A stretch of DNA of 64,000 nucleotides from Megascapheus bottae. Taxonomy: Eukaryota; Chordata; Mammalia; Rodentia; Geomyidae. Below are positions 12,885-26,980 of the stretch, piece by piece (the first letter of the stretch is position 1; every line of letters starts with the position of its first letter). The notes beneath the pieces were generated by a model. It saw nothing but the letters and a program-made list of their open reading frames with translations. It did no database searches and had not been told where the DNA came from. A program made the position numbers and the translations under genes. The stretch covers positions 1 through 64,000 of the forward strand of contig JANJXV010001729.1 of assembly GCA_024803745.1 (NCBI GenBank), in the 5' to 3' direction.

Positions 12885-15800
12885 TTCACAAACATCAATT
12901 CGGTGATTCACACACCTCCATTCTATGATTTCACACGCCTCCATTCTATGAATTAACACACCTCCATTCTATGACTTCACAAACCTCCATTCTGACTTCA
13001 CACACCTCCATTCTGAGTTCACAAACATCAATTCTGTGACTTCACACACCTCCATTCTATGACTTCACACACCTCCATTCTTTGACTTCACACACCTCCA
13101 TTGTGAGTTCACACACCTCCATTCTGTGACTTCACACACCTCCATTCTGTGACTTCACACATCTCCATTCTGTGACTTCACACACCTCCAATCTATGACT
13201 TCACACCCCTCCATTCTGGGACTTCACACACCTCCATTCTGAATTCACACACCTCCATTCTGTGACTTGACACACCTTCATTCTGTGACTTTGCACACCT
13301 TCATTCTATGACTTCAAACACCTCCATTCTGTTACTTCACACAGCTCAATTCTGTGACTTCACACACCTACATTATGACTTCAAACACCTCCATTCTATG
13401 ACTTCACACACCTCCATTCGATGACTTCACACACCTCCCTTCTGTGACTTAACACACCTCAATTCTGAGTTCACAAACCTCCATTCTGTGACTTCACACA
13501 CCTCCAATCTGACTTCACACAGCTTCATTCTATGACTTCACACACCTCCATTGTGACTTCACACACCTCCATTCTATGAGTTCACACACCTCCATTCTGA
13601 CTTCACACACATCCATTCTATGACTTCACACATCTACATTCTGACTTCACACACCTCCATTTTGTGACTTCGCGCACCTCCATTCTGTGACTTCACACAC
13701 CTCCATTCTGTGACTTCACACACCTCCATTCTGTGACTTCACACACCTCCATTCTGTGATTTCACACACCTCCATTCTGTGAATTCACACACCTCCATTT
13801 TGACTTCACACACTTACATTCTTTAACTTCACACACCTACATTCTGTGACTTCACACACCACCATTGTTTGACTTCACACACCTCCATTGTGAGTTCACA
13901 CACCTCCATTGTATGACTTCACAGACCTCCATTCTGTGCCTTTACACACCTCCATTCTATGACTTAACACACCTTCATTCTTACTTCACAAACATCCATT
14001 CTATGACTTCACACACCTCCATTCTATGACTTCACACACCTCCATTCCATGACTTCACACATCGGTATTTTATGAGTTCACACATCACCATTTTGACTTC
14101 ACACACATCCATTCTATGACTTCACACACCTTCATTCTACTTCAGAAACATCTATTCTATGACTTCACACACCTCCATTCTATGACTTCACACACCTCCA
14201 TTCTGTGACTAAACACACCTCCATTCTGTGACTTCACAAACCTCCATTCTGTGACTTCACACACCACCATTTTTTGACTTCACACACCTCCATTTTTGGA
14301 CTTCACGCACCTCCATTCCATGACTTCACACATCGGTATTTTATGAGTTCACACATCTCCATTTTGACTTCACACACATCCATTCTATGACTTCACACAC
14401 CTTCATTCTACTTCAGAAACATCTATTCTATGACTTCACACACCTCCATTCTATGACTTTACACACCTCCATTCTGTGACTAAACACACCTCCATTCTGT
14501 GACTTCACACACTTCCATTCTATGACTTCGCACACCTCCATTCTTTGACTTCACACTCCTCCAATGTGAGTTCACACACCTCCATTCTATGACTTCACAC
14601 ACCTCCATTCTGTGCCTTCACACACCTCCATTCTATGACTTAACACACCTTCATTCTTACTTCACAAATATGCATTCTATGACTTCACACACCTCCATTC
14701 TATGACTTCACACACCTCCATTCTATGACTTCACACACCTCCATTCTGTGACTAAACACACCTCCATTCTGTGACTTAACACACCTCCATTCTGTGACTT
14801 CACACACCTCCATTCTGTGACTTCACACACCTCCATTAAGTGACTTCACACAGCACCATTTTTTGACTTCACACACCTCCATTTTTGGACTTCACGCACC
14901 TCCATTCCATGACTTCACACATCGCAATTTTATGAGTTCACACACCTCCATTTTGACTTCACACACCTCCATTCTATGACTTCAAACACCTTCATTCTAC
15001 TTCAGAAACATCTATTCTATGACTTCACACACCTCCATTCTATGACTTCACACACCTCCATTCTGTGACTAAACACACCTCAATTCTGTGACTTCACACA
15101 CCTCAATTCTGTGACTTCACACACCTACATTCTGTGACTTCACACACCTCCATTCTGTGACTTCACACACCTACAATCTGACTTCACACACCTCCATTCT
15201 ATGGCTTCCCACACCTCCATACTGTGACTTCACACACCTCCATTCTATGACTTCACACACCTCCATTGTGAATTCACAAACCTCCATTCTATGAGTTCAC
15301 ACACCTCCATTCTGACTTCACACACCTCCATTCTATCACTTCACACATCTCCATTCTGACTTCACACCCCTCCATTCTATGACTTCACACAACTCCATTC
15401 TGACTTCACACACCTGCATTCTGTGACTTCACACACCTCCATTCCATGACTTCACACACCACCATTCGATGACTTCACACACCTCCATTCTTTGACTTCA
15501 CACACCTCCATTCTATGAGTTCACACACCTCCATTTGTGACTCTACACAGTATCTTTTTGACTTCACACACCTCCATTCTGTGAATTCACACACCTCCAT
15601 TCTGTGACTTCACACACATTTATGGTTTGACTTCACACACCTCCATTCTTTGACTTCACACACCTCCATTCCATGACTTCCCACACCTCCATTCTATGAG
15701 TTCACACACCTCCATTCTATGAGTTCACACACCTCCATTTTTGGACTTCACGCACCTCCATTCCATGACTTCAAACATCTGCATTTTATGAGTTCACACA

Positions 15801-17189
15801 CCTCCATTTTGACTTCACACACCTCCATTCTATGACTTCACACACCTTCATTCTACTTCAGAAACATCTATTCTATGACTTCACACACCTCCCTTCTATG
15901 ACTTCACAAACCTCCATTCTGTGACTTCACACACCTCCATTCTGAGTTCACACACCTCAATTCTGTGACTTCACACACCTCAATTCTGGCTTCACACACC
16001 TCCATTCTATGACTTCACACACTTCCATTCTATGACTTCACACACCTCCATTCTTTGACTTCACACACCTCCATTGTGAGTTCACACACCTCCATACTGT
16101 GACTTCACACACCTACATTCTTTGACTTCACACATCTCCATTCTGTGACTTCACACACCTCCATTCTATGACTTCACACACCTCCATTCTATGAATTCAC
16201 ACATCTCCATTCTGTGACTTCACACACCTCCATTCTATGACTTCCAACACCTCCATTCTGGGACTTCACACACCTCCATTCTGAGTTCACACACCTCCAT
16301 TCTGTGACTTAACACACCTTCATTCTGTGACTTCACACACCTTAATTGTATGACTTCACACACCTCCATTCTATGGCATCACACACCTCCATTCTATGAC
16401 TTTACACACCTCCATTCTTTGACTTCGCACACCTCCATTCTGTGACTTCACACACCACCATTGTTTGACTTCACACACCTCCATTTTTGGACTTCACGCA
16501 CCTCCATTCCGTGACTTCACACATCTCCATTTTATGAGTTCACACACCTCAAATTTGACTTCACACACCTCCATTCTATGACTTCACAGACCGTCATTCT
16601 ACTTCAGAAACATCCATTCTATGACTTCACAGACCTCCATTCTATGACTTCACAAACCTCCATTCTGTGACTTCACACACCTCCATTCTGAGTTCACACA
16701 CCTCCATTGTATGTCTTCACAGACCTCCATTCTGTGCCTTCACACACCTCCATTCTATGACTTAACACACCTTCATTCTTACTTCACAAACATCCATTCT
16801 ATGACTTCACACACCTCCATTCTATGACTTCACACACCTCCATTCTGTGACTAAAGGCACCTCCATTCTGTGACTTCACACACCTCCATTCTGTGACTTC
16901 ACACACCTCCATTCTGTGACTTCACACACCTACAATCTGACTTCACACACCTCCATTCTATGGCTTCCCACACCTCCATACTGTGACTTCACACACCTCC
17001 ATTCTATGACTTCACACACCTCCATTGTGAATTCACACACCTCCATTCTATGAGTTCACACACCTCGATTCTGACTTCACACACCTCCATTCTATGACTT
17101 TACACACCTCCATTCTGATTTCACACCCCTCCATTCTATGACTTCACACAACTCCATTCTGACTTCACACACCTGCATTCTGTGACTTC

Positions 17190-17868
17190 ACACACCTCCA
17201 TTCCATGACTTCACACACCACCATTCGATGACTTCACACACCTCCATTCTATGAGTTCACACACCTCCATTTGTGACTCTACACACCATCTTTTTGACTT
17301 CACACACCTCCATTCTGTGATTTCACACACCTCCATTCTATGACTTCACACACATTTATGGTTTGACTTCACACACCTCCACTCTTTGACTTCACACACC
17401 TCAATTCCATGACTTCCCACACGTCTATTCTATGAGTTCACACACCTCCATTCTGTGAGTTCACACACCTCCATTTTGACTTCACACACCGCCATTCTAT
17501 GACTTCACACACCTTCATTCTTACTTCACAAACATCCATTCTATGACTTCACGCACCTCCGTTCTATGACTTCACAAATCTCCGTTCTGTGACTTCACAC
17601 ACCTCCATTCTGAGTTCACACACCTCCATTCTCTGACTTCACATACCTCCATTCTGTGACTTAACACATCTCCATTCTATGACTTCACAGACCTCCATTC
17701 TGTGCCTTCACACTCCTTTATTGTTTGACTTCACACACCTCCATTCTGTGACTTCACACACCTCCATTGTGAGTTCACACACCTCCATTCTGTGACTTCA
17801 CGCACCTCCATTCTGTGACTTCACACACCTCCATTCTGTGACTTCACAGACCTCCATTCTGTGACTTC
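17190..17868 (+). repeat. ~0.7-kb tandem duplicate, first copy
   Basis: The TCCATGAC monomer followed by CACCACCATTCGATG occurs at 17202 and 17881, and ACGTCTATTC at 17421 and 18123. The period is 679 bp on the left and 702 bp on the right because this copy lacks one 23-bp CTTTGAC monomer. The same duplication is present in long unit 2 at about 35366..36746, so it predates the 19.6-kb duplication. Confidence 0.75.
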
Positions 17869-18570
17869 ACACACCTCCATTCCATGACTTCACACACCAC
17901 CATTCGATGACTTCACACACCTCCATTCTTTGACTTCACACACCTCCATTCTATGAGTTCACACACCTCCATTTGTGACTCTACACACCATCTTTTTGAC
18001 TTCACACACCTCCATTCTGTGATTTCACACACCTCCATTCTATGACTTCACACACATTTATGGTTTGACTTCACACACCTCCACTCTTTGACTTCACACA
18101 CCTCAATTCCATGACTTCCCACACGTCTATTCTATGAGTTCACACACCTCCATTCTGTGAGTTCACACACCTCCATTTTGACTTCACACACCGCCATTCT
18201 ATGACTTCACACACCTTCATTCTTACTTCACAAACATCCATTCTATGACTTCACGCACCTCCGTTCTATGACTTCACAAATCTCCGTTCTGTGACTTCAC
18301 ACACCTCCATTCTGAGTTCACACACCTCCATTCTCTGACTTCACATACCTCCATTCTGTGACTTAACACATCTCCATTCTATGACTTCACAGACCTCCAT
18401 TCTGTGCCTTCACACTCCTTTATTGTTTGACTTCACACACCTCCATTCTGTGACTTCACACACCTCCATTGTGAGTTCACACACCTCTATTCTGTGACTT
18501 CACGCACCTCCATTCTGTGACTTCACACACCTCCATTCTGTGACTTCACAGACCTCCATTCTGTGACTTC
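17869..18570 (+). repeat. ~0.7-kb tandem duplicate, second copy
   Basis: This is the second copy of the 17190 segment, 702 bp long, including the CTCTACACACCATC, CACATTTATGG and ACGTCTATTC variant monomers in the same order. The single corresponding segment in the downstream ~3.6-kb copy lies near 20790..21480. Presence of two here and one there shows local copy-number change inside the larger HOR. Confidence 0.72.
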
Positions 18571-19320
18571 ACACACCTCCATTCTATGACTTCACACACC
18601 TCAATTCTGTGACTTTTCACACCTCAATTCTATGACTTCACACACTTCCATTCTATGACTTCACACACCTCCATTCTGTGACTTCACACATCTCTATTCT
18701 ATGAGTTCACACAATTGCATTGTGACTTCACACACCTCCTTTCTATGACTTCACACACCTCCATTCTGACTTCACACACCTTCATTCTGACTTCACAAAC
18801 ATCAATTCTGTGACTTCACACACCGCCATTCTTTGACTTCACACACCTCCATTGTGAGTTCACAGGCCTGCATTCTGAATTCACAAACATCAATCTGGTG
18901 ATTCACACACCTCCATTCTATGATTTCACACGCCTCCATTCTATGAATTCACACACCTCCATTCTATGACTTCACAAACCTCCATTCTGACTTCACACAC
19001 CTCCATTCTGAGTTCACAAACATCAATTCTGTGACTTCACACACCTCCATTGTATGACTTCACAGACCTCCATTCTGTGCCTTCACACACCTCCATTCTA
19101 TGACTTAACACACCTTCATTCTTACTTCACAAACATCCATTCTATGACTTCACACACCTCCATTCTATGACTTCACACACCTCCATTCTATGACTTCACA
19201 CACCTCCATTCTGTGACTAAACACACCTCCAATCTGTGACTTCACACACCTCAATTCTGTGACTTCACAAACCTCCATTCTGTGACTTCACACACCACCA
19301 TTGTTTGACTTCACACACCT

Positions 19321-22300
19321 CCATTTTTGGACTTCACGCACCTCCATTCCATGACTTCAAACATCTGCATTTTATGAGTTCACACACCTCCATTTTGACT
19401 TCACACACCTCCATTCTATGACTTCACACACCTTCATTCTACTTCAGAAACATCTATTCTATGACTTCACACACCTCCATTCTATGACTTCACAAACCTC
19501 CATTCTGTGACTTCACACACCTCCATTCTGAGTTCACACACCTCAATTCTGTGACTTCACACACCTCAATTCTGGCTTCACACACCTCCATTCTATGACT
19601 TCACACACTTCCATTCTATGACTTCACACACCTCCATTCTTTGACTTCACACACCTCCATTGTGAGTTCACACACCTCCATTCTGTGACTTCACACACCT
19701 ACATTCTTTGACTTCACACATCTCCATTCTGTGACTTCACACACCTCCATTCTATGACTTCACACACCTCCATTCTATGAATTCACACATCTCCATTCTG
19801 TGACTTCACACACCTCCATTCTATGACTTCCAACACCTCCATTCTGGGACTTCACACACCTCCATTCTGAGTTCACACACCTCCATTCTGTGACTTAACA
19901 CACCTTCATTCTGTGACTTCACACACCTTAATTGTATGACTTCACACACCTCCATTCTATGGCATCACACACCTCCATTCTATGACTTTACACACCTCCA
20001 TTCTTTGACTTCGCACACCTCCATTCTGTGACTTCACACACCACCATTGTTTGACTTCACACACCTCCATTTTTGGACTTCACGCACCTCCATTCCGTGA
20101 CTTCACACATCTCCATTTTATGAGTTCACACACCTCAAATTTGACTTCACACACCTCCATTCTATGACTTCACAGACCGTCATTCTACTTCAGAAACATC
20201 CATTCTATGACTTCACAGACCTCCATTCTATGACTTCACAAACCTCCATTCTGTGACTTCACACACCTCCATTCTGAGTTCACACACCTCCATTGTATGT
20301 CTTCACAGACCTCCATTCTGTGCCTTCACACACCTCCATTCTATGACTTAACACACCTTCATTCTTACTTCACAAACATCCATTCTATGACTTCACACAC
20401 CTCCATTCTATGACTTCACACACCTCCATTCTGTGACTAAACGCACCTCCATTCTGTGACTTCACACACCTCCATTCTGTGACTTCACACACCTCCATTC
20501 TGTGACTTCACACACCTACAATCGGACTTCACACACCTCCATTCTATGGCTTCCCACACCTCCATACTGTGACTTCACACACCTCCATTCTATGACTTCA
20601 CACACCTCCATTGTGAATTCACACACCTCCATTCTATGAGTTCACACACCTCGATTCTGACTTCACACACCTCCATTCTATGACTTTACACACCTCCATT
20701 CTGATTTCACACCCCTCCATTCTATGACTTCACACAACTCCATTCTGACTTCACACACCTGCATTCTGTGACTTCACACACCTCCATTCCATGACTTCAC
20801 ACACCACCATTCGATGACTTCACACACCTCCATTCTTTGACTTCACACACCTCCATTCTATGAGTTCACACACCTCCATTTGTGACTCTACACACCATCT
20901 TTTTGACTTCACACACCTCCATTCTGTGATTTCACACACCTCCATTCTATGACTTCACACACATTTATGGTTTGACTTCACACACCTCCACTCTTTGACT
21001 TCACACACCTCAATTCCATGACTTCCCACACGTCTATTCTATGAGTTCACACACCTCCATTCTGTGAGTTCACACACCTCCATTTTGACTTCACACACCG
21101 CCATTCTATGACTTCACACACCTTCATTCTTACTTCACAAACATCCATTCTATGACTTCACGCACCTCCGTTCTATGACTTCACAAATCTCCGTTCTGTG
21201 ACTTCACACACCTCCATTCTGAGTTCACACACCTCCATTCTCTGACTTCACATACCTCCATTCTGTGACTTAACACATCTCCATTCTATGACTTCACAGA
21301 CCTCCATTCTGTGCCTTCACACTCCTTTATTGTTTGACTTCACACACCTCCATTCTGTGACTTCACACACCTCCATTGTGAGTTCACACACCTCCATTCT
21401 GTGACTTCACGCACCTCCATTCTGTGACTTCACACACCTCCATTCTGTGACTTCACAGACCTCCATTCTGTGACTTCACACACCTCCATTCTATGACTTC
21501 ACACACCTCAATTCTGTGACTTTTCACACCTCAATTCTATGACTTCACACACTTCCATTCTATGACTTCACACACCTCCATTCTGTGACTTCACACATCT
21601 CTATTCTATGAGTTCACACAATTGCATTGTGACTTCACACACCTCCTTTCTATGACTTCACACACCTCCATTCTGACTTCACACACCTTCATTCTGACTT
21701 CACAAACATCAATTCTGTGACTTCACACACCGCCATTCTTTGACTTCACACACCTCCATTGTGAGTTCACAGGCCTGCATTCTGAATTCACAAACATCAA
21801 TCTGGTGATTCACACACCTCCATTCTATGATTTCACACGCCTCCATTCTATGAATTCACACACCTCCATTCTATGACTTCACAAACCTCCATTCCGACTT
21901 CACACACCTCCATTCTGAGTTCACAAACATCAATTCTGTGACTTCACACACCTCCATTCTATGACTTCACACACCTCCATTCTTTGACTTCACACACCTC
22001 CATTGTGAGTTCACACACCTCCATTCTGTGACTTCACACACCTCCATTCTGTGACTTCACACATCTCCATTCTGGGACTTCACACACCTCCATTCTGAAT
22101 TCACACACCTCCATTCTGTGACTTAACACACCTTCATTCTGTGATTTCGCACACCTTCGTTCTATGACTTCAAACACCTCCATTCTGTTACTTCACACAG
22201 CTCAATTCTGTGACTTCACACACCTACATTATGACTTCACACACCTCCATTCTATGACTTCACACACCTCCAATCGATGACTTCACACACCTCCCTTCTG

Positions 22301-22560
22301 TGACTTCACACACCTCAATTCTGAGTTCACAAACCTCCATTCTGTGACTTCACACACCTCCAATCTGACTTCACACAGCTTCATCCTATGACTTCACACA
22401 CCTCCATTGTGACTTCACACACCTCCATTCTATGAGTTCACATACCTCCATTCTGACTTCACACACATCCATTCTATGACTTCACACATCTACATTCTGA
22501 CTTCACACACCTCCATTTTGTGACTTCGCGCACCTCCATTCTGTGACTTCACACACCTCC
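19321..22560 (+). repeat. ~3.6-kb HOR, second copy in long unit 1
   Basis: This matches 15735..19050 with offsets of 3586, 3609 and 2907 from left to right. It contains a single version of the ~0.7-kb segment that is doubled upstream. The TTTTCACACC variant at 18614 recurs at 21521. The copy ends at the junction with long unit 2 at about 22561. The corresponding segment in long unit 2 is about 38238..41480. Confidence 0.75.
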
Positions 22561-23957
22561 ATTCTGTGACTTCACACACCACCATTGTTTGACTTCACAC
22601 ACCTCCATTGTGAGTTCACACACCTCCATTGTATGACTTCACAGACCTCCATTCTGTGCCTTTACACACCTCCATTCTATGACTTAACACACCTTCATTC
22701 TTACTTCACAAACATCCATTCTATGACTTCACACACCTCCATTCTATGACTTAACACACCTTCATTCTATGACTTCACACACCTCCATTCTGTGACTAAA
22801 CACACCTCCATTCTGTGACTTCACACACCTCAATTCTGTGACTTCACACACCTCCATTCTTTGACTTCACACACCACCATTGTTTGACTTCACACACCTC
22901 CATTTTTGGACTTCACGCACCTCCTTTCCATGACTTCAAACATCTCCATTTTATGAGTTCACACACCTCCATTTTGACTTCACACACCTCCATTCTATGA
23001 CTTCACACACCTTCATTTTAATTCAGAAACATCTATTCTATGACTTAACACACCTCCATTCTGTGACTTCACACACCTCCATTGTGACTTCACACACCTC
23101 CATTCTGAGTTCACAAACATCAGTTCCGTGACTTCACACACCTCCATTCTATGACTTCACAAACCTCCATTCTGACTTCACACACCTCCATTCTGAGTTC
23201 ACAAACATCAATTCCGTGACTTCACACACCTCCATTCTATGACTTCACACACCTCCATTCTTTGACTTCACACGCCTCCATTGTGAGTTCACACACCTCC
23301 ATTCTGCGACTTCACACACCTCCATTCTGGGACTTCACACACCTCCATTCTGAATTCACACACCTCCATTCTGTGACTTAACACACCTTCATTCTGTGAC
23401 TTCACACACCTTCATTCTATGACTTCAAACACCTCCATTCTGTTACTTCACACAGCTCAATTCTGTGACTTCACACACCTACATTATGACTTCACACACC
23501 TCCATTCTATGACTTCACACACCTCCATTCGATGCCTTCACACACCTCCATTCTGTGACTTCATACACCTCCATTCTGAGTTCACACACCTCCATTCTGT
23601 GACTTCACACACCTCCAATCTGGCTTCACACAGCTCCATTCTATGACTTCACACACCTCCATTGTGACTTCACACACCTCCATTCTATGAGTTCACACAC
23701 CTCCATTCTGACTTCACAGACATCCATTCTATGACTTCACTCATCTACATTCTGACTTCACACACCTCCATTTTGTGACTTCGCGCACCTCCATTCTGTG
23801 ACTTCACACACCTGCATTCTGTGACTTCACACACCTCCATTCTGTGACTTCACACACCTCCATTCTGTGACTTCACACACCTCCATTTTGACTTCACACA
23901 CTTCCATTCTTTAACTTCACACACCTCCATTCTGTGACTTCACACACCACCATTGTT

Positions 23958-23965
23958 TGACGTCA
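23958..23965. other. TGACGTCA palindrome, long unit 2
   Basis: This is the counterpart of 4318..4325 at the 19,640-bp offset. It confirms that the base change predates the 19.6-kb duplication. Confidence 0.5.
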
Positions 23966-26900
23966 CACACCTCCATTTTGAGTTCACACACCTCCATTGT
24001 ATGACTTCACAGACCTCCATTCTGTGCCTTCACACACCTCCATTCTATGACTTAACACACCTTCATTCTTACTTCACAAACATCCATTCTATGACTTCAC
24101 ACACCTCCATTCTATGACTTCACACACCTCCATTCTATGACTTCACACACCTCCATTCTGTGACTAAACACACCTCCATTCTGTGACTTCACACACCTCA
24201 ATTCTGTGACTTCACACACCTCCATTCTGTGACTTCAGACACCACCATTGTTTGTCTTCACACACCTCCACTTTTGGACTTCACGCACCTCCATTCCATG
24301 ACTTCAAACATCTCCATTTTATGAGTTCACACACCTCCATTTTGACTTCACACACTTCCATTCTATGACTTCACACACCTTCATTCTACTTCAGAAACAT
24401 CTATTCTATGACTTCACACACCTCCATTCTATGACTTCACAAACCTCCATTCTGTGACTTCACACACCTCCATTCTGAGTTCACACACCTCAATTCTGTG
24501 ACTTCACACACCTCAATTCCTGCTTCACACACCTCCATTCTATGACTTCACACACTTCCATTCTATGACTTCACACACCTCCATTCTTTGACTTCACACA
24601 CCTCCATTGTGAGTTCACACACCTCCACTCTGTGACTTCACAAACCTACATTCTTTGACTTCACACATCTCCATTCTGTGACTTTACACACCTCCATTCT
24701 ATGACTTCACACACCTCCATTCTATGAATTCACACATCTCCATTCTGTGACTTCACACACCTCCATTCTATGACTTCCAACACCTCCATTCTGGGACTTC
24801 ACACACCTCCATTCTGAGTTCACACACCTCCATTCTTTGACTTAACACACCTTCACTCTGTGACTTCACACACCTTAATTCTATGACTTCACACACCTCC
24901 ATTCTATGACATCACACACCTCCATTGTATGACTTTACACACCTCCATTCTTTGACTTCGCACACCTCCTTTCTATGATTTCACACACCTCCATTCTATG
25001 ACTTCACACACCTCCATTCAATGACTTCACAAACCTCCATTCTGACTTCACACACCTCCATTCTGACTTCACAAACATCAATTCTGTGACTTCACACACC
25101 TCCATCTGTGACTTCACACACCTCCATTCTATGACTTCACACACCTCCATTCTATGACTTCAAACACTTCCATTCGATGACTTCACACAACTCCATTCTA
25201 TGACTTCACACACCTTCATTCTATGACTTCAAACTCCTCCATTCTGTTACTTCACACAGCTCAATTCTGTGACTTCACACACCTACATTATGACTTCACA
25301 CACCTCCATTCTATGACTTCAGACACCTCCATTCGATGACTTCACACACCTCCATTCTGTGACTTCACACACCTCCATTCTGAGTTCACACACCTCCATT
25401 CTGTGACTTCACACACCTCCAATCTGACTTCACACAGCTCCATTCTATGACTTCACACACCTCCATTGTGACTTCACACACCTCCATTCTATGAGTTCAC
25501 ACACCTCCATTCTGACTTCACACACATCCATTCTATGACTTCACACATCTACATTCTGACTTCACACACCTCCATTTTGTGACTTCGCGCACCTCCATTC
25601 TGTGACTTCACACACCTCCATTCTGTGACTTCACACACCTCCATTCTGTGACTTCACACACCTCCATTCTGTGATTTCACACACCTCCATTCTGTGACTT
25701 CACACAACTCCATTTTGACTTCACACACTTCCATTCTTTAACTTCACACACCTCCATTCTGTGACTTCACACACCACCATTGTTTGACTTCACACACCTC
25801 CATTGTGAGTTCACACACCTCCATTGTATGACTTCACAGACCTCCATTCTGTGCCTTCACACACCTCCATTCTATGACTTAACACACCTTCATTCTTACT
25901 TCACAAACATCCATTCTATGACTTCACACACCTCCATACTATGACTTCACACACCTCCATTCTATGACTTCACACACCTCCATTCTGTGACTAAACACAC
26001 CTCCATTCTGTGACTTCACACACCTCAATTCTGTGACTTCACACACCTCCATTCTGTGACTTCACACACCACCATTGTTTGACTTCACACACCTCCATTT
26101 TTGGACTTCACGCACCTCCTTTCCATGACTTCAAACATCTCCATTTTATGAGTTCACACACCTCCATTTTGACTTCACACACCTCCATTCTATGACTTCA
26201 CACACCTTCATTTTAATTCAGAAACATCTATTCTATGACTTCACACACCTCCATTCTGTGACTTCACACACCTCCATTGTGACTTCACACACCTCCATTC
26301 TGAGTTCACAAACATCAGTTCCGTGACTTCACACACCTCCATTCTATGACTTCACAAACCTCCATTCTGACTTCACACACCTCCATTCTGAGTTCACAAA
26401 CATCAATTCCGTGACTTCACACACCTTCATTCTATGACTTCAAACACCTCCATTCTGTTACTTCACAGAGCTCAATTCTGTGACTTCACACACCTACATT
26501 ATGACTTCACACACCTCCATTCTATGACTTCACACACCTCCATTCGATGACTTCACACACCTCCATTCTGTGACTTCATACACCTCCATTCTGAGTTCAC
26601 ACACCTCCATTCTGTGACTTCACACACCTCCAATCTGGCTTCACACAGCTCCATTCTATGACTTCACACACCTCCATTGTGACTTCACACACCTCCATTC
26701 TATGAGTCCACACACCTCCATTCTGACTTCACAGACATCCATTCTATGACTTCACTCATCTACATTCTGATTTCACACACCTCCATTTTGTGACTTCGCG
26801 CACCTCCATTCTGTGACTTCACACACCTGCATTCTGTGACTTCACACACCTCCATTCTGTGACTTCACACACCTCCATTCTGTGACTTCACACACCTCCA

Positions 26901-26972
26901 TTTTGACTTCACACACTTCCATTCTTTAACTTCACACACCTCCATTCTGTGACTTCACACACCACCATTGTT

Positions 26973-26980
26973 TGACGTCA
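26973..26980. other. TGACGTCA palindrome, long unit 2, second HOR copy
   Basis: This is the counterpart of 7333..7340 at the 19,640-bp offset, and of 23958 at the 3015-bp offset. Together the four sites show the order of events: mutation, then the ~3-kb duplication, then the 19.6-kb duplication. Confidence 0.5.

Larger units (their letters stand above)
15735..19050 (+). repeat. ~3.6-kb HOR, first copy in long unit 1
   Basis: The order of variants here recurs 3586 bp downstream: ATCTGCATTT near 15776 and 19362, AGACCGTC at 16588 and 20174. The period becomes 3609 after one extra monomer in the downstream copy, and then 2907 because this copy has an additional internal ~0.7-kb duplication (the ACGTCTATTC variant at 17421 and 18123 versus a single one at 21030). 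The start is set where ACCTCCATTTTTGGAC begins to match; the end is set where CCATTGTATGACTTCACAG begins. The segment is also present in long unit 2 at about 33911..37226. Confidence 0.75.
2921..22560 (+). repeat. 19.64-kb higher-order unit, copy 1
   Basis: Rare variant monomers at an exact 19,640-bp spacing define the first copy of a very long tandem duplication: the TTTACACACC variant at 3021 recurs at 22661, the TTTTAATTCAG variant at 3376 at 23016, the ACAGCTCCGT variant at 8651 at 28291, and the CTACACAGTATC variant near 9551 at 29191. The left limit is set at about 2921 because sequence before it (CTTTAACTTC, CCTAC at 2901..2920) does not match sequence before 22561. Compared by eye over about 3.0-9.5 kb, I noticed about a dozen substitutions between the copies (for example 4367 A versus 24007 T; 7376 A versus 27016 G; 8080 C versus 27720 G), or about 99.8% identity. 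This copy carries a tandem 1602-bp duplication that copy 2 lacks. Confidence 0.88.

Noticed and set aside
23419..23646. Second 75-codon open reading frame on the + strand
   Set aside because: It is the base-for-base counterpart of 3779..4006 at the 19,640-bp offset. Its conservation reflects the recent duplication, not coding constraint.
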